Below, in pieces: positions 15,770 to 25,530 of a stretch of DNA of 64,000 nucleotides. The DNA lies in NCBI GenBank assembly GCA_963815665.1, contig CAWFHN010000006.1, positions 372,001 to 436,000 of the forward strand, in the 5' to 3' direction. The stretch comes from DASUPK01 sp963815665. GTDB lineage: Bacteria > Actinomycetota > Thermoleophilia > Solirubrobacterales > 70-9. Every line of letters begins with the position of its first letter. Within the stretch, counting starts at the first letter, position 1. The position numbers and the translations under genes are program-made. The notes below the pieces were generated by a model. The model ran no database searches. It was not told the origin of the DNA and saw nothing but the letters and a program-made list of their open reading frames with translations.

Positions 15770-16900
15770 ATGACGGCGACGGGGGAGTCGGGTTCGCCGC
15801 GGGCCCCCGCAACGGCCGCGCTCGGCGCGGCCCTCACCCTCGTCGGGCTTGGATTCGGGCTGGCCGCCGCGCTGGTCTGCGGGATCGCGCTGCTGGCGCT
15901 CGCGATCGGCGCCTTCGCCTGGGTCGAACTGGCCACCGTCGGCGGACGGCTCGAGCGGCGGCCCGGCCCCGGCCGCCTCGAGGAGAGCGAGCCCTACCCG
16001 CTGCGACTCGCGCTCCGGCGGACACTCTTGCCGCCGCCCGGTGGCGAGCTGATCGATCCCCTGCTCGATCGCAGCGTCCCGGTCGGGCCGCGCCGGCCGC
16101 GCCATCTGGAGCGCGAGATCTGGCTCGAGAGCCCGGGAAGGCGCCGCCTCGTTCCGGCTCGACTCGTCGTTCGTGACCCGCTCGGGCTCTGGCAGCGAAC
16201 GCTTCAATCCGAGCGCACCGATGACCTCGTCGTGCTCCCGCGAGTCGATCTCGTCCGCTGGTCGGGCCCGGGTGCCGAGCCCCGCGGCCAGGCCGCCGGA
16301 TCCGGCAGCGCCAGCGACGCCACCTCGCGGCGAGGGGGCCTGGCGGCGTTCGAGGTCGATGGACTGAGGCCCTACCGCGATGGCAGCCCGGCCTCGCGGA
16401 TCCACTGGCCGGCGGTGGCGCGTACGGGGCAGATGATCGAACGGCGCCTGATCTCCGGCGGCGAGCCTCGGCCGCTGGTCGTCTTCGATCCCCGCGGCGG
16501 GACGGAGCCGGCTCACCGCGAACGGGCGATGCGAGCGGCCGCCTCCCTCTGCGTCGAGTTGGCTCGGGCCGGCGGCTGCGACCTGCTCGTGCCCGGCGAG
16601 CGCCGGCCGCTCCCGATCGATTCGGCGCTCCGGGCGTGGCCCGAGGCGCACGTGAGGATCGCCGTGTCCGATCCCGCGGCCGCCCCGATGCTGCCGGCGG
16701 GCATGACGGGCGCCGCGGTGCTCTGGGTGACCGCGGGCCGCTCCCTTCCCCCCTCCGTTCGCCGGCTGCGGCCCGGCAGCTTCCTGATCACCCCGAGCGG
16801 CTCGAGACGCGCGGCGGCGTTCCGGGTCTCGGGCTGCTTCGCCTACCCGGTCGCGGCACCCGGCGTACGCATGACACCCCTCAGCGAGAGGGCCGCATGA
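15770..16900 (+). CDS. DUF58 domain protein
   Basis: A protein of 376 residues. Two N-terminal membrane helices (TAALGAALTLVGLGFGLAAAL and next) lead into a cytoplasmic or surface domain. The DUF58 signature is VDGLRPYRDGSPASRIHWPAVARTGQMIERR, with the conserved Arg-x-x-x-Trp. DUF58 proteins often have a VWA-like fold and work with MoxR ATPases. The start is one base after the MoxR stop, and the end overlaps the transglutaminase gene by 4 bases, so the three are made together. Confidence 0.9.
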   Translation: MTATGESGSPRAPATAALGAALTLVGLGFGLAAALVCGIALLALAIGAFAWVELATVGGRLERRPGPGRLEESEPYPLRLALRRTLLPPPGGELIDPLLDRSVPVGPRRPRHLEREIWLESPGRRRLVPARLVVRDPLGLWQRTLQSERTDDLVVLPRVDLVRWSGPGAEPRGQAAGSGSASDATSRRGGLAAFEVDGLRPYRDGSPASRIHWPAVARTGQMIERRLISGGEPRPLVVFDPRGGTEPAHRERAMRAAASLCVELARAGGCDLLVPGERRPLPIDSALRAWPEAHVRIAVSDPAAAPMLPAGMTGAAVLWVTAGRSLPPSVRRLRPGSFLITPSGSRRAAAFRVSGCFAYPVAAPGVRMTPLSERAA

Positions 16901-19158
16901 GCGCCCTCGCGGGAGACCGATCCGCCCGGATCGAGCTGGTCTGCTTCGCGGCGCTCGCGGCGCTCGCGAGCCTCCAGTGGACCTCGCTGGTTGCCCATCC
17001 CCCCGCCGGCCGGGTCGTCCTCGCCGTCATCCTGGCCACCGGCGCGGGGGCGACACTCGCCGCGATCGCTCGAATCCAGCTCTCGCGGCCGGCCCGCTGG
17101 GCCCTGGCGGCCGCGGCAACGGTCACCGCGGTCTCCTTCGGGCTGGTGGTGGTCGGGCTGCCCGCCAGGCTGCTCCTGCCCGGCCACTGGGATGAGCTGG
17201 GCTCGAACGTCGGGCGGAGCCTCGACGGCGTCGCGGACGTACCGGTCCCGTACGCGGGCGCCGATGTCTGGACCCGGCTCGTGATCCTCCTTGCGGGCCC
17301 ATTGGTGGTCGGCCTCGCCGCCTTCGCCGCGTTCTGGCCCACCCGCCGCCGCGCCGCCGGCCGGATCTGCGCGCTCGCTCTCCTGGTGGCCCTCTACCTG
17401 GTGGCGGTTGCGTGGGCGAGGCCGGGGCGGCAACTCGCGGGGGGCGCTCTTCTGCTCATCATGATCAGCGCCTGGCTCTGGCTCCCGCGAGTCGCCCCGC
17501 GAAACGGGGTGGCCGCGAGCATCGCCGTCGCCGCAGCGGCCGTCGTGGCCCTGCCGGCGGCCGTCGCGTTCGACACCGGAAGGGGCCTGATCGACTACCG
17601 GCACTGGGGCCTGCTCAGCGCCAACGGACAGAGCTTCAACTGGGACCAGACCTATGGCCCGCTGAGCTGGCCGCAGAAGGGAACTCGGCTCCTCGAGGTG
17701 GCAACCGAGCACACGCATTACTGGAAAGCGAGCAACCTCGACGAGTTCGACGGCGTTCGCTGGACCCGCTCGGGTAGCCAGGACACCGAGCCCTCGCTCG
17801 GAGAGCCGCTCGAGTTCCACCCGAAGGAGGACCTGCCCCGCCCGGCCGTCGACTGGGTCGACCGGATCAACTTCATCGACCACGGGTTGAACAGCGACGT
17901 CGCGGTCGGCGCCGGAACGGTCCTTGCGATCAGCCGGACCCGTGCGAGGCCCTCGCGGGACGCGGTCTGGTCCATGACCCATGAGCTCCAGCCCGGGGAC
18001 TCCTACACGACGCTCGTCTACGACCCGAATCCAGGCGGCGCCCTGATGCGAAGGGCGGGTACGGCTTTCCCCGCGACGGCCCGTCGCTACGTCTCCTTCG
18101 ACCTGCCCGGCCGAACCGCGATCGACGTTCCCTTCTGGAGCAAGGGCGGGCCTGCCTCGATCGCCGACGGGGTCGCCGGCACCCCCTACGCGGGGATGTA
18201 CGGGCTCGCCCGGCGCCTCGCCGCCGGCGCCACCAGCCCCTTCGTCGCCGTGCACCGGATCGAGCTCTATCTCCGGGACAACTACGCCTACCGGCAGAAC
18301 GTCCCCAACCGGGCCTATCCCCTGCCGGCGTTCCTCTCGCAGGACCGGGCCGGGTACTGCCAGCAGTTCTCGGGGACGATGGCGCTGATGCTGCGGATGC
18401 TCGGGATCCCTAGCCGCGTGTCCACCGGATTCGCGCCGGGCGACCGCGATCCGGAGCGCAACAGCTTCCTCGTCGACGACACCGACGCCCACGACTGGGT
18501 CGAGGTCTTCTTCCCCCGGATCGGCTGGGTGACGTTCGACCCCACCCCGGGCGCCGCGCCCGCCGCGACGCAGCTAGACGACAACGCCCTCGGGGTGACC
18601 AAGTCGCAGCCGCCGAGCGAGAGGAGCAGCGGGCCCGGCTTCTCCCAGACAAGCGGCGGCGACCCGCCCAAGCCGAAGCCGGTAGCGAGCGCCACCCCTG
18701 GCCCCGGTGGTGACGGGTCGAGCGTCGGCGCGGCCTTCCTGGTGGGCGGAGCGGCGGCGGCTTCGCTGGGGACGCTCGCGGCGTACGGGTACCGCGTCAG
18801 GCGCAGGCGCCGGCTGTCGGGTGCCCAGCTTGTCGGTGCGGAGGTGGGCGAGCTCGATCGGGCACTCGCCCGGCTCGGCTCTCCGCTACCGCCGGGCAGC
18901 ACCCTGCTGCGAGCCCAGGGCCACCTGGAGGAGCTCGCCGGAACATCGGCTGCGGAATATGCGACCGCCCTGATGGAGAGCCGCTACCGGAACCCCGGCG
19001 CCGGTCCGGGAGTGCCGGAACGCAGGGCATTGCGGCGCGCCCTGCTCAAGGCCCGCGGCCGGCGCTCGGTCCTCCGGGTGCTACTGGCCCTCCCCCCCGG
19101 AGGGCCTGGGTCATCTAGCCCGCGTACGGCGCCCGGGGATCCGACGACCAGCCGCTAG
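16897..19158 (+). CDS. Transglutaminase-like membrane protein (TgpA/DUF3488 type)
   Basis: ATG at 16897, 753 residues. About six N-terminal helices are followed by a large extracytoplasmic part with the transglutaminase core. The catalytic triad is visible as Cys488 (RAGYCQQFSG), His532 (DAHDWVEVFF) and Asp548 (WVTFDPTPG). A Pro/Ser-rich linker, one more helix (SSVGAAFLVGGAAAASLGTL) and a cytoplasmic helical tail complete it. Known TgpA-type proteins act at the cell envelope and are often essential or linked to MoxR and DUF58 partners; their exact substrate is not settled. The last 44 bases overlap the convergent gene. Confidence 0.92.
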   Translation: MSALAGDRSARIELVCFAALAALASLQWTSLVAHPPAGRVVLAVILATGAGATLAAIARIQLSRPARWALAAAATVTAVSFGLVVVGLPARLLLPGHWDELGSNVGRSLDGVADVPVPYAGADVWTRLVILLAGPLVVGLAAFAAFWPTRRRAAGRICALALLVALYLVAVAWARPGRQLAGGALLLIMISAWLWLPRVAPRNGVAASIAVAAAAVVALPAAVAFDTGRGLIDYRHWGLLSANGQSFNWDQTYGPLSWPQKGTRLLEVATEHTHYWKASNLDEFDGVRWTRSGSQDTEPSLGEPLEFHPKEDLPRPAVDWVDRINFIDHGLNSDVAVGAGTVLAISRTRARPSRDAVWSMTHELQPGDSYTTLVYDPNPGGALMRRAGTAFPATARRYVSFDLPGRTAIDVPFWSKGGPASIADGVAGTPYAGMYGLARRLAAGATSPFVAVHRIELYLRDNYAYRQNVPNRAYPLPAFLSQDRAGYCQQFSGTMALMLRMLGIPSRVSTGFAPGDRDPERNSFLVDDTDAHDWVEVFFPRIGWVTFDPTPGAAPAATQLDDNALGVTKSQPPSERSSGPGFSQTSGGDPPKPKPVASATPGPGGDGSSVGAAFLVGGAAAASLGTLAAYGYRVRRRRRLSGAQLVGAEVGELDRALARLGSPLPPGSTLLRAQGHLEELAGTSAAEYATALMESRYRNPGAGPGVPERRALRRALLKARGRRSVLRVLLALPPGGPGSSSPRTAPGDPTTSR

Positions 19159-19699
19159 GGGCGCCGCCCTCGTCCTCCCAGCGCCGCCCGGAGCGCGGCG
19201 TCGGGATCAGGGAGATCAGGATCGCGGCGATCAGGAGCCCCGCGAGCAGGTGCCATCGCTGGGCCAGCGCGCTGCCGGCGTTGGTGCCGAAGGTGAGGGA
19301 TGACAACCCGGGCTGGAGATTGCCGCCGGCGCTGACCAGGTAGTCGCCGGAGCTGGGGACGTCGAGCTTCGCGACCGCGCCGAGCTCGCCGATCGTCTCG
19401 CTCTGCTGCACGGCATCCGCCGCGACGCCGCCGCCGGACGCCACCGGCAACGGGCTGCCGCCTCCGGCCGGGATCACCTGAAAACCGAATTGAGCACCGG
19501 CCTGCTGCACCGGGTTCGAGCCATTCCCGGGCTGGTCATAGAAGACGGTCACCTTGCCCTCGGGCAGGTGGACGAGGCCGCCCTGCGGCAGCGGGACACG
19601 ACCGTAGTCATCGGAGTGATCGCTGAGCGCGGTGGCCAATGCGATCGCAGCGGCCGCGACCAGCAGCAGGACCGAGACCGTGTGCTTCAACCAGCGCAT
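19115..19699 (-). CDS. Membrane-anchored extracytoplasmic protein, unknown function
   Basis: ATG at 19699, 194 residues. An N-terminal signal anchor (TVSVLLLVAAAAIALATAL) and a second helix near the C-terminus (HLLAGLLIAAILISLIPTP) enclose an outside domain of about 120 residues rich in Gly, Ser and Val. That domain begins GGLVHLPEGKVTVFYDQPG, a beta-sandwich-like pattern, and later has SSGDYLVSAGGN. The tail is short and charged. The 3' end runs 44 bases into the end of the transglutaminase gene on the other strand. I cannot name the family. Confidence 0.65.
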   Translation of the reverse strand: MRWLKHTVSVLLLVAAAAIALATALSDHSDDYGRVPLPQGGLVHLPEGKVTVFYDQPGNGSNPVQQAGAQFGFQVIPAGGGSPLPVASGGGVAADAVQQSETIGELGAVAKLDVPSSGDYLVSAGGNLQPGLSSLTFGTNAGSALAQRWHLLAGLLIAAILISLIPTPRSGRRWEDEGGAPSGWSSDPRAPYAG

Positions 19700-19833
19700 G
19701 CCGCGGATATCGGCCGGATTGGACCGCCGTCCAAGCCCTGGGCGCCTTTTCTCGACTGATGTAGGGTCGCGCCCATCGCCCGGCCGCCCATATGCTGGGC
19801 GCACTGTCTCGTTTCGTCCAGAGGAGGAACCAG

Positions 19834-20490
19834 TTGAAGGCGTCCAAGCGGGGATTGACGATCGGCCTTGCCCTGAGCGCGATCGGGCTCGCGGCATGTG
19901 GCGGCAGCAGCGGCGGCACATCGACCAACGGCAACGACGACCTCTTCACTACGGCCGGCTTTAGGAAGGCCTACGACGCCGTCAAGGACAAGGCCGGCGA
20001 GAACGCCCAGTCCCTGCAGGTTCAGATCACGCAGGGCGGCGCGGACTTCAAGCTCCGCAACGGGGAGCAGGCGACCGGCTTCGTCTACACCGGCGGGGAC
20101 CTGCACGACGAGCAGGTCCAGGTGGTCGGCCCGGGCTCGCTGAACGGCCAGGACTTCCCCTTCTCGGAGATCGACCCGGCCGCGATCGACAAGATTGTCT
20201 CCGGCGTCAAGTCGCAGGCCGGGGTGAACGACCTCAAGGTGACGGTGATGACGCTCGAGAAGAGCTCGATGGACGGCCAGCTCAAGTGGACCGTCAACGC
20301 CGAGGGCGGCGGCCGGACCGGCCTCGTCTACAACGCCGACCCGGACGGCTCCAACGTCACCAACCCGGTCGGCGGCAAGGCCGGCGCCGGATCGGGCACG
20401 ACGTCGACCGGCAAGACGCCCGCCGAGATCGCACAGTGCGTCCAGCAGGCCGGAACGGACGTCTCCAAGATCCAGGCCTGCGCCCGGTAG
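19834..20490 (+). CDS. Putative lipoprotein
   Basis: I chose the TTG at 19834, not the upstream ATG at 19792, because GAGGAGGA sits just before it and because it gives a clean lipoprotein signal: MKASKRGLTIGLALS then a lipobox IGLAAC, with lipidated Cys22. The mature part (about 197 residues) begins with a Gly/Ser/Thr/Asn linker and has a soluble alpha/beta look with no known motif. The C-terminal segment TPAEIAQCVQQAGTDVSKIQACAR carries two cysteines that may pair. It precedes the two-component system by 42 bases and could be its target or accessory sensor. Confidence 0.75.
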   Translation: MKASKRGLTIGLALSAIGLAACGGSSGGTSTNGNDDLFTTAGFRKAYDAVKDKAGENAQSLQVQITQGGADFKLRNGEQATGFVYTGGDLHDEQVQVVGPGSLNGQDFPFSEIDPAAIDKIVSGVKSQAGVNDLKVTVMTLEKSSMDGQLKWTVNAEGGGRTGLVYNADPDGSNVTNPVGGKAGAGSGTTSTGKTPAEIAQCVQQAGTDVSKIQACAR

Positions 20491-20532
20491 CGCTCTCATA
20501 CATCTCTTAGGCGATCGCGCCAGCATGGGCTC

Positions 20533-21200
<668 letters not shown>

Positions 21201-21204
<4 letters not shown>

Positions 21205-22685
21205 GCCTGCGCCGCCGGCTCGCCCTGCTCTCCGCCCTGGCCGTGGCGTTCGCGGTGCTGCTCGCCTCAGGCCTCGTCTACACCCTGGTGCGCGATCGGC
21301 TGCGGGGCGACGTCGACAACGACCTTCGCCACCAGGCCGACCTGGTGTCCCAGCGGGCGGAGCAGGTCGCACCGCTGATCGCCGGCTCCGTCCAGGGCGG
21401 GCCGGTGACGATCGGGGCGCCGCAGGGCGGAGTGAGCGTCTCGAAGAAGGGCAAGCCTCCCTCGCTGCCCCCGGGCGTGAAATCAAGCGAGAAAGGCAAG
21501 AAGGCAGGCGCGGGCGACAGGCTCTTCCTCCAGAGGGCGGTTCCGGCCCCTGGCCCGGGCGCCCCGCCGTCCCTGACGCAGCTGATCGGACCGCAGGGAA
21601 CGGTGGTGAACGTCGGCTCTCAGTTCCAGATCCCCGTTTCGACCAGCGACCGCGCGATCGCCACCAGCGGTGGGGATGCCAGCTTCAGTGACGTCAGCGC
21701 CCAGGGAACGGACCTGCGGGTGCTCACGCAGCCGCTCTCGATGGGCGGCGCGGTCCAGGTGGCGCGCTCGCTGGAGGACACGAACCACACCCTCAACACC
21801 CTGATCATCATCCTGGCCGCGGTCAGCGCCGGGGGCATCGCGCTGGCGGCCGGGCTCGGGCCATTCGTGGCGCGGGCCGCGCTGGTGCCCGCCGGCGAGG
21901 TCTCCGACGCGGCCGAGGAGGTCGCGCGCACCCACGACCTCACCCACCGGATCGAGGTCCGGGGCGACGACGAGCTCGGGCGGCTCGCCGCCAGCTTCAA
22001 CGAGATGATGGCCGCGCTCCAGCTGTCCGAGGCGGCACAGCGCCGGCTGGTCGCGGACGCCTCGCACGAGCTGCGCACCCCGCTCGCGACGCTGCGGACC
22101 AACATCGAGACCCTCGGGCGCACCGAGAACCTCGACCCCGAGGAGCGCAAGCGGCTGGTTGCGGACCTCACCCAGGAGCTCGAGGAGATGACCGAGCTGG
22201 TCGGAGACGTCGTCGAGCTGGCGCGCGCTCCCGGTCAGGACGCGATCGCCCGCCAGGACGTCGCGCTGGACGAGCTCACCCGCGACGCGATCGAGCGGGC
22301 GCAGCGCCGGGCTCGGGAGATGCACTTCGAGCAGCGGCTCGAGCCGTCGATCGTCCACGCCGACGCCCAGCGGCTGGGCAGGGCGATCTCGAACATGCTC
22401 GACAACGCCTGCAAGTGGACCCCCGAGGGCGGCGAGATCGACGTCCAGGTCGCCGACGGCCGCGTCACCGTCCGGGACCACGGCCCCGGCTTTCCCGCGG
22501 ACGATCTCGACAAGGTCTTCGACCGGTTCTGGCGCGCCGACGAGGCGCGCGGCAAGCCCGGCTCCGGGCTCGGGCTCGCGATCGTGCAGCGAGTGGCTGA
22601 GGAGCACGACGGCAGGGCCTGGGCCTCCAACGCCGGCGGCGGCGGCGCGGTCGTCAGCCTCGAGCTGCCAGAGATCGAGACCTGA
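21201..22685 (+). CDS. Membrane sensor histidine kinase
   Basis: A GTG start overlapping the regulator stop gives 494 residues. Two membrane helices (LALLSALAVAFAVLLASGLVYTLV and LIIILAAVSAGGIALAAGLGPF) enclose an outside sensor domain of about 165 residues. A HAMP region follows, then the H box with His289 (DASHELRTPLATL), the N box (SNMLDNACKWTPEGG), and G boxes (DHGPGFP; GSGLGLAIVQ). All catalytic motifs are intact. The sensor domain has a basic, proline-rich central part. Signal unknown. Its last 32 bases overlap the PucR-type gene. Confidence 0.92.
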
Positions 22686-23841
22686 GGGCCAGCTCGAGCT
22701 CGAAGCGCGCGTCGGGGTGGTCCAGCGCCTCGCCAAAGAGCTCCCGGAGCCGGCCGAGCCGGTAGCGGATCGTCTGCGGATGCAGGTGCAGGGCGCGCGC
22801 CATCGCGGCGGCGTTGCCGCCGTGCTGGACGAACGCCAGCGCCGTCTCCTCCATCCGCGCCCGTGCCGCCGGGGTGAGCTCGTCGAGCGGCGCGAGCCGC
22901 AGCTCGGCGAGCCGTTCCACGAGGCCGCCGGATTCGAAGAGCAGCAACGCCGGAAGGTGCTCTTCGGCCTGAACGAGCCCCCCTGAAATCCCCCCCGCCT
23001 CGACGGCGCGGAGGGCGGCCGAGGCGAGCGACCAGGCCTCGCCAAGCTCGGCGCGCGCCACCGTCGGCCCCAGCGCCGCGACGACACCGCGGGTCGCCCG
23101 CTCCAACTCGGCCATCCGGCTCGGGCCGGCCGCGCCCGAGACGAGGGCGCAGCCCACGCCCCTCACCGTCGCGACCAGCGCGTCGGCCGAGAGCCGCCGG
23201 CCGACCCTCGCGAGATCCGATTCGGCCACCGCGAGCGGCGCCGCGCTGCGGGGCAGCCTCCACCCCGCCGCCTGAGCCGCAGCGCGGACCTCCGCGTCGG
23301 CCGCCGGCGGATCGCTGAGCAGCAGGGCGAGCAGCTCGCGGCGCCGGCTCTGGCGCTCTCCCTCCTGCTCGCGCTGGGCCTGCGCGTAACCCTCCACCGA
23401 GTCGGCGGACAGCTCGTCGATGTAGGCGAAGATCGCCTCCGCCAGCAGCTCGAGCTCCTCCGGGTCGGCCCCCTGACGGCGAGCCGCCGCGGAGACCCGG
23501 CGCCATGCCACCCGGGCGCCCACCCGGTAGGCGGACTGCAGCGCGTCGAGGGTGCGGCCCTCGCGCAGCTCGGCCCTGCCCAACCCGACATATACGTCCC
23601 GGCCCGGGTCCCGCCCGGCGCCCGGATCGCGGATCAGGGCGACGAACTGGCGGAGCGCCTCGCTGACCCCGGTGCGGATGGCGACGCCGAAGGCACCCTC
23701 CAGGGGACGGGCGTACTCCGGGACCTCGCGGGCGATCGTCGCGAGGATCTCCTCCGTCGCCTCGGGCAGCTCCGGCTCGATCGCGTCGGCGAGCTCGGGC
23801 GGCAGGGCGTGCCAGGGCGTTGATCGTTCGCTTTTTATCAT
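22654..23841 (-). CDS. PucR-type regulator with RsbRD-like N-terminal domain
   Basis: A protein of 395 residues. The N-terminal helical part (EILATIAREVPEYARPLEGAF..GVSEALRQFVALI) matches the RsbRD-like sensor seen in many actinobacterial PucR/CdaR proteins. A GGDEF-like degenerate middle domain follows, and the C-terminus is the PucR helix-turn-helix: ETALAFVQHGGNAAAMARALHLHPQTIRYRLGRLRELFG. Divergent transcription from the desaturase gene, 76 bases away, suggests that this protein controls membrane-lipid desaturation. A palindrome overlaps its start codon, consistent with self-regulation. Confidence 0.85.
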   Translation of the reverse strand: MIKSERSTPWHALPPELADAIEPELPEATEEILATIAREVPEYARPLEGAFGVAIRTGVSEALRQFVALIRDPGAGRDPGRDVYVGLGRAELREGRTLDALQSAYRVGARVAWRRVSAAARRQGADPEELELLAEAIFAYIDELSADSVEGYAQAQREQEGERQSRRRELLALLLSDPPAADAEVRAAAQAAGWRLPRSAAPLAVAESDLARVGRRLSADALVATVRGVGCALVSGAAGPSRMAELERATRGVVAALGPTVARAELGEAWSLASAALRAVEAGGISGGLVQAEEHLPALLLFESGGLVERLAELRLAPLDELTPAARARMEETALAFVQHGGNAAAMARALHLHPQTIRYRLGRLRELFGEALDHPDARFELELALRSRSLAARG

Positions 23842-23852
23842 CTAGATGACAA
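23835..23852. promoter_or_regulatory. 18-bp palindrome at the PucR-type gene start
   Basis: TTATCATCTAGATGACAA is a palindrome with one mismatched pair; the inner CATCTAGATG is perfect. The start codon of the PucR-type gene (23839-23841) lies inside it. It sits in the divergent control region shared with the desaturase, so it may be an operator that blocks the regulator's own transcript. Confidence 0.45.
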
Positions 23853-23917
23853 GAAACACATCAAACAGTTGGGTTTCAGGCTAACCCTTTATGCCCTCGC
23901 CCGCCTAGCCTGACCCC

Positions 23918-24829
23918 ATGAATCGGACGGCCAAGATCGCCAACCTCGGCGCCCTCGTGGTGCCCTTCCTGGCGACGCTCGCGGCGATCGTCCTGCTCTG
24001 GGGCCGGCTGGTGAGCTGGCACGACCTGGCGCTGCTCGCGGTCATGTACGTGGTCACCGCCGGGGGGATCACGGTCGGCTACCACCGGATGCTCACCCAT
24101 CGCTCGTTCCGGACACACAAGCCGACCGAGTACCTCTTCGCGGGACTTGGCTCGATGGCGGTGCAGGGCCCGGTGATCGCCTGGGTCGCCGACCACCGCA
24201 AGCACCATGCCCATACCGACGTCGAGGGCGACCCGCACAGCCCGCATGTCGGGCACGGCGACGGCTTGGCGGGCGTCCTGCGGGGCCTTCTGCACGCCCA
24301 CATGGGCTGGCTGCTCTCCGAGCACGGCCGCGCGGACTGGAAGCGCTACGCCCCAGATCTCTACGAGGACCGCGGCATGAGGCTGATCAACCGCCGCTTC
24401 GTCACGTTGGTGGTGCTCGGGCTCGCCATTCCCGCCGCAGCGGGCTACCTGATCACCGGAACCCTGAGCGGCGCGGCCACCGGGCTGCTCTGGGGTGGCC
24501 TGGTGCGGATCTTCTTCGTCCACCACGTGACCTGGAGCGTGAACTCCGTCTGCCATTTCCTCGGTACGCGCCGGTTCGAGGTCGAGGACCACTCCACCAA
24601 TGTCTTCTGGCTCGCACTCCCGTCGCTCGGCGAGTCATGGCACCACAACCACCACGCCTTCCCGCGTTCGGCGGTCCACGGGCTGCGTCGCTGGGAGCTC
24701 GATCCCTCCGCTCTGCTGATCGCTGCGATGGAGCGAGTCGGGCTCGCCTGGAACGTGATCCGCATCGCCCCCGAGCGCCAGGCGGCGAAGGCCGCGGGCG
24801 CGACGTCCGAACCTCAAGCCGCTTCTTAG
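23918..24829 (+). CDS. Acyl-CoA (delta-9-type) fatty acid desaturase
   Basis: A protein of 303 residues. The three histidine boxes of the di-iron membrane desaturases are complete: HRMLTH, HRKHH (WVADHRKHHAHTD) and HHNHH (GESWHHNHHAFP). Four membrane helices (VVPFLATLAAIVLLW; LALLAVMYVVTAGGITVGY; FVTLVVLGLAIPAAAGYLI; GLLWGGLVRIFFVHHV) are in the usual places. It would use oxygen and an electron donor to make monounsaturated acyl chains and so tune membrane fluidity. Probably controlled by the divergent PucR-type regulator. Confidence 0.93.
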   Translation: MNRTAKIANLGALVVPFLATLAAIVLLWGRLVSWHDLALLAVMYVVTAGGITVGYHRMLTHRSFRTHKPTEYLFAGLGSMAVQGPVIAWVADHRKHHAHTDVEGDPHSPHVGHGDGLAGVLRGLLHAHMGWLLSEHGRADWKRYAPDLYEDRGMRLINRRFVTLVVLGLAIPAAAGYLITGTLSGAATGLLWGGLVRIFFVHHVTWSVNSVCHFLGTRRFEVEDHSTNVFWLALPSLGESWHHNHHAFPRSAVHGLRRWELDPSALLIAAMERVGLAWNVIRIAPERQAAKAAGATSEPQAAS

Positions 24830-24913
24830 CCCAGTCTCAGCCTCCTCTCAGGCGCGGCTGGCTTGATGGTGGGCGAGCCCGGCCAGTCCGGGACCAGACG
24901 GACAGGAGTGGTG

Positions 24914-25438
24914 ATGGAAGAGAAGAGGAAACGAAGCATCACGATCCGGCTCGGACCGCTGGGCTTGTCTCTGCTGGCGGCAGGGATCACCGCGGTCGGA
25001 TTCGCCGCCGTCTCGCTGGCGGACAACGGCAACAGCACCGGCAATGCAAGTGGCACGCAGACGTTCCGGGCGCCGGGGCCCCCTGGCGGCGGGGTGGGAA
25101 TCACCACCTTCCGGGGCCCCAACCTCTCGGCGGCGGACCGGCAGAAGATGGAGGACTTCCGCAAGTGCATGCAGGACAACGGCGCACCCGGTCCCCCCAA
25201 GAACATCCACCCGAGCGACGGGCCTCCCAAGCCGCCGAGCGCCGCGGACCGGGAGAAGCTCCAGAAGGCCTACGAGGCTTGCAAGGACAAGCTGCCCGAG
25301 GGCATGCAGAAAGCCGGCCCTCCGCGGATCGGCACGATGAAGTGCGGGCCGCCGCCCGGGCAACCCGGCAAGGAGCAGGGTCAGAAGCAGAATCAGAGCA
25401 ACGACTCGGGCACCAGCTCGAGCGGCTCCAGCTCGTAA
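24914..25438 (+). CDS. Secreted or membrane-anchored Pro/Gly-rich protein
   Basis: The ATG at 24914 was chosen behind CAGGAG; 174 residues. The N-terminal helix LGLSLLAAGITAVGFAAVSLA follows basic residues (MEEKRKRSITIR), so it is a signal peptide or anchor. The rest is low-complexity but patterned: two similar segments, LSAADRQKMEDFRKCMQDNGAPGPP and PSAADREKLQKAYEACKDKLPEG, each with one cysteine, suggest a duplicated helical unit that may form a disulfide. The Ser-rich end resembles a spacer. Function unknown. Confidence 0.65.
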   Translation: MEEKRKRSITIRLGPLGLSLLAAGITAVGFAAVSLADNGNSTGNASGTQTFRAPGPPGGGVGITTFRGPNLSAADRQKMEDFRKCMQDNGAPGPPKNIHPSDGPPKPPSAADREKLQKAYEACKDKLPEGMQKAGPPRIGTMKCGPPPGQPGKEQGQKQNQSNDSGTSSSGSSS

Positions 25439-25462
25439 CCAGGACTCGTCCAAACACAAAAC

Positions 25463-25529
25463 GGCGTCATTCCCCGACGCCCCATAGATACCCCCCAGGC
25501 GAGCGGGCCCCCTCCAGGGGTCCGCTCGC
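25463..25529. terminator. Bidirectional terminator between convergent genes
   Basis: Two hairpins lie between converging genes: GGCGTC at 25463-25468 with GACGCC at 25476-25481, and a long stem GCGAGCGG(G)CCCC starting at 25499 pairing with GGGG(T)CCGCTCGC ending at 25529. A short T-run (CTTTA) follows on the + side. Position and strength fit termination on both strands. Confidence 0.7.
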
Positions 25530-25530
25530 T

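Noticed and set aside
14656..15936. Open minus-strand frame of over 400 codons opposite the MoxR gene
   Set aside because: Shadow of the MoxR and DUF58 genes; low-complexity composition and no recognisable domain.
16843..18492. Long minus-strand frame opposite the transglutaminase gene
   Set aside because: Shadow frame; the plus strand has a complete catalytic triad and membrane helices.
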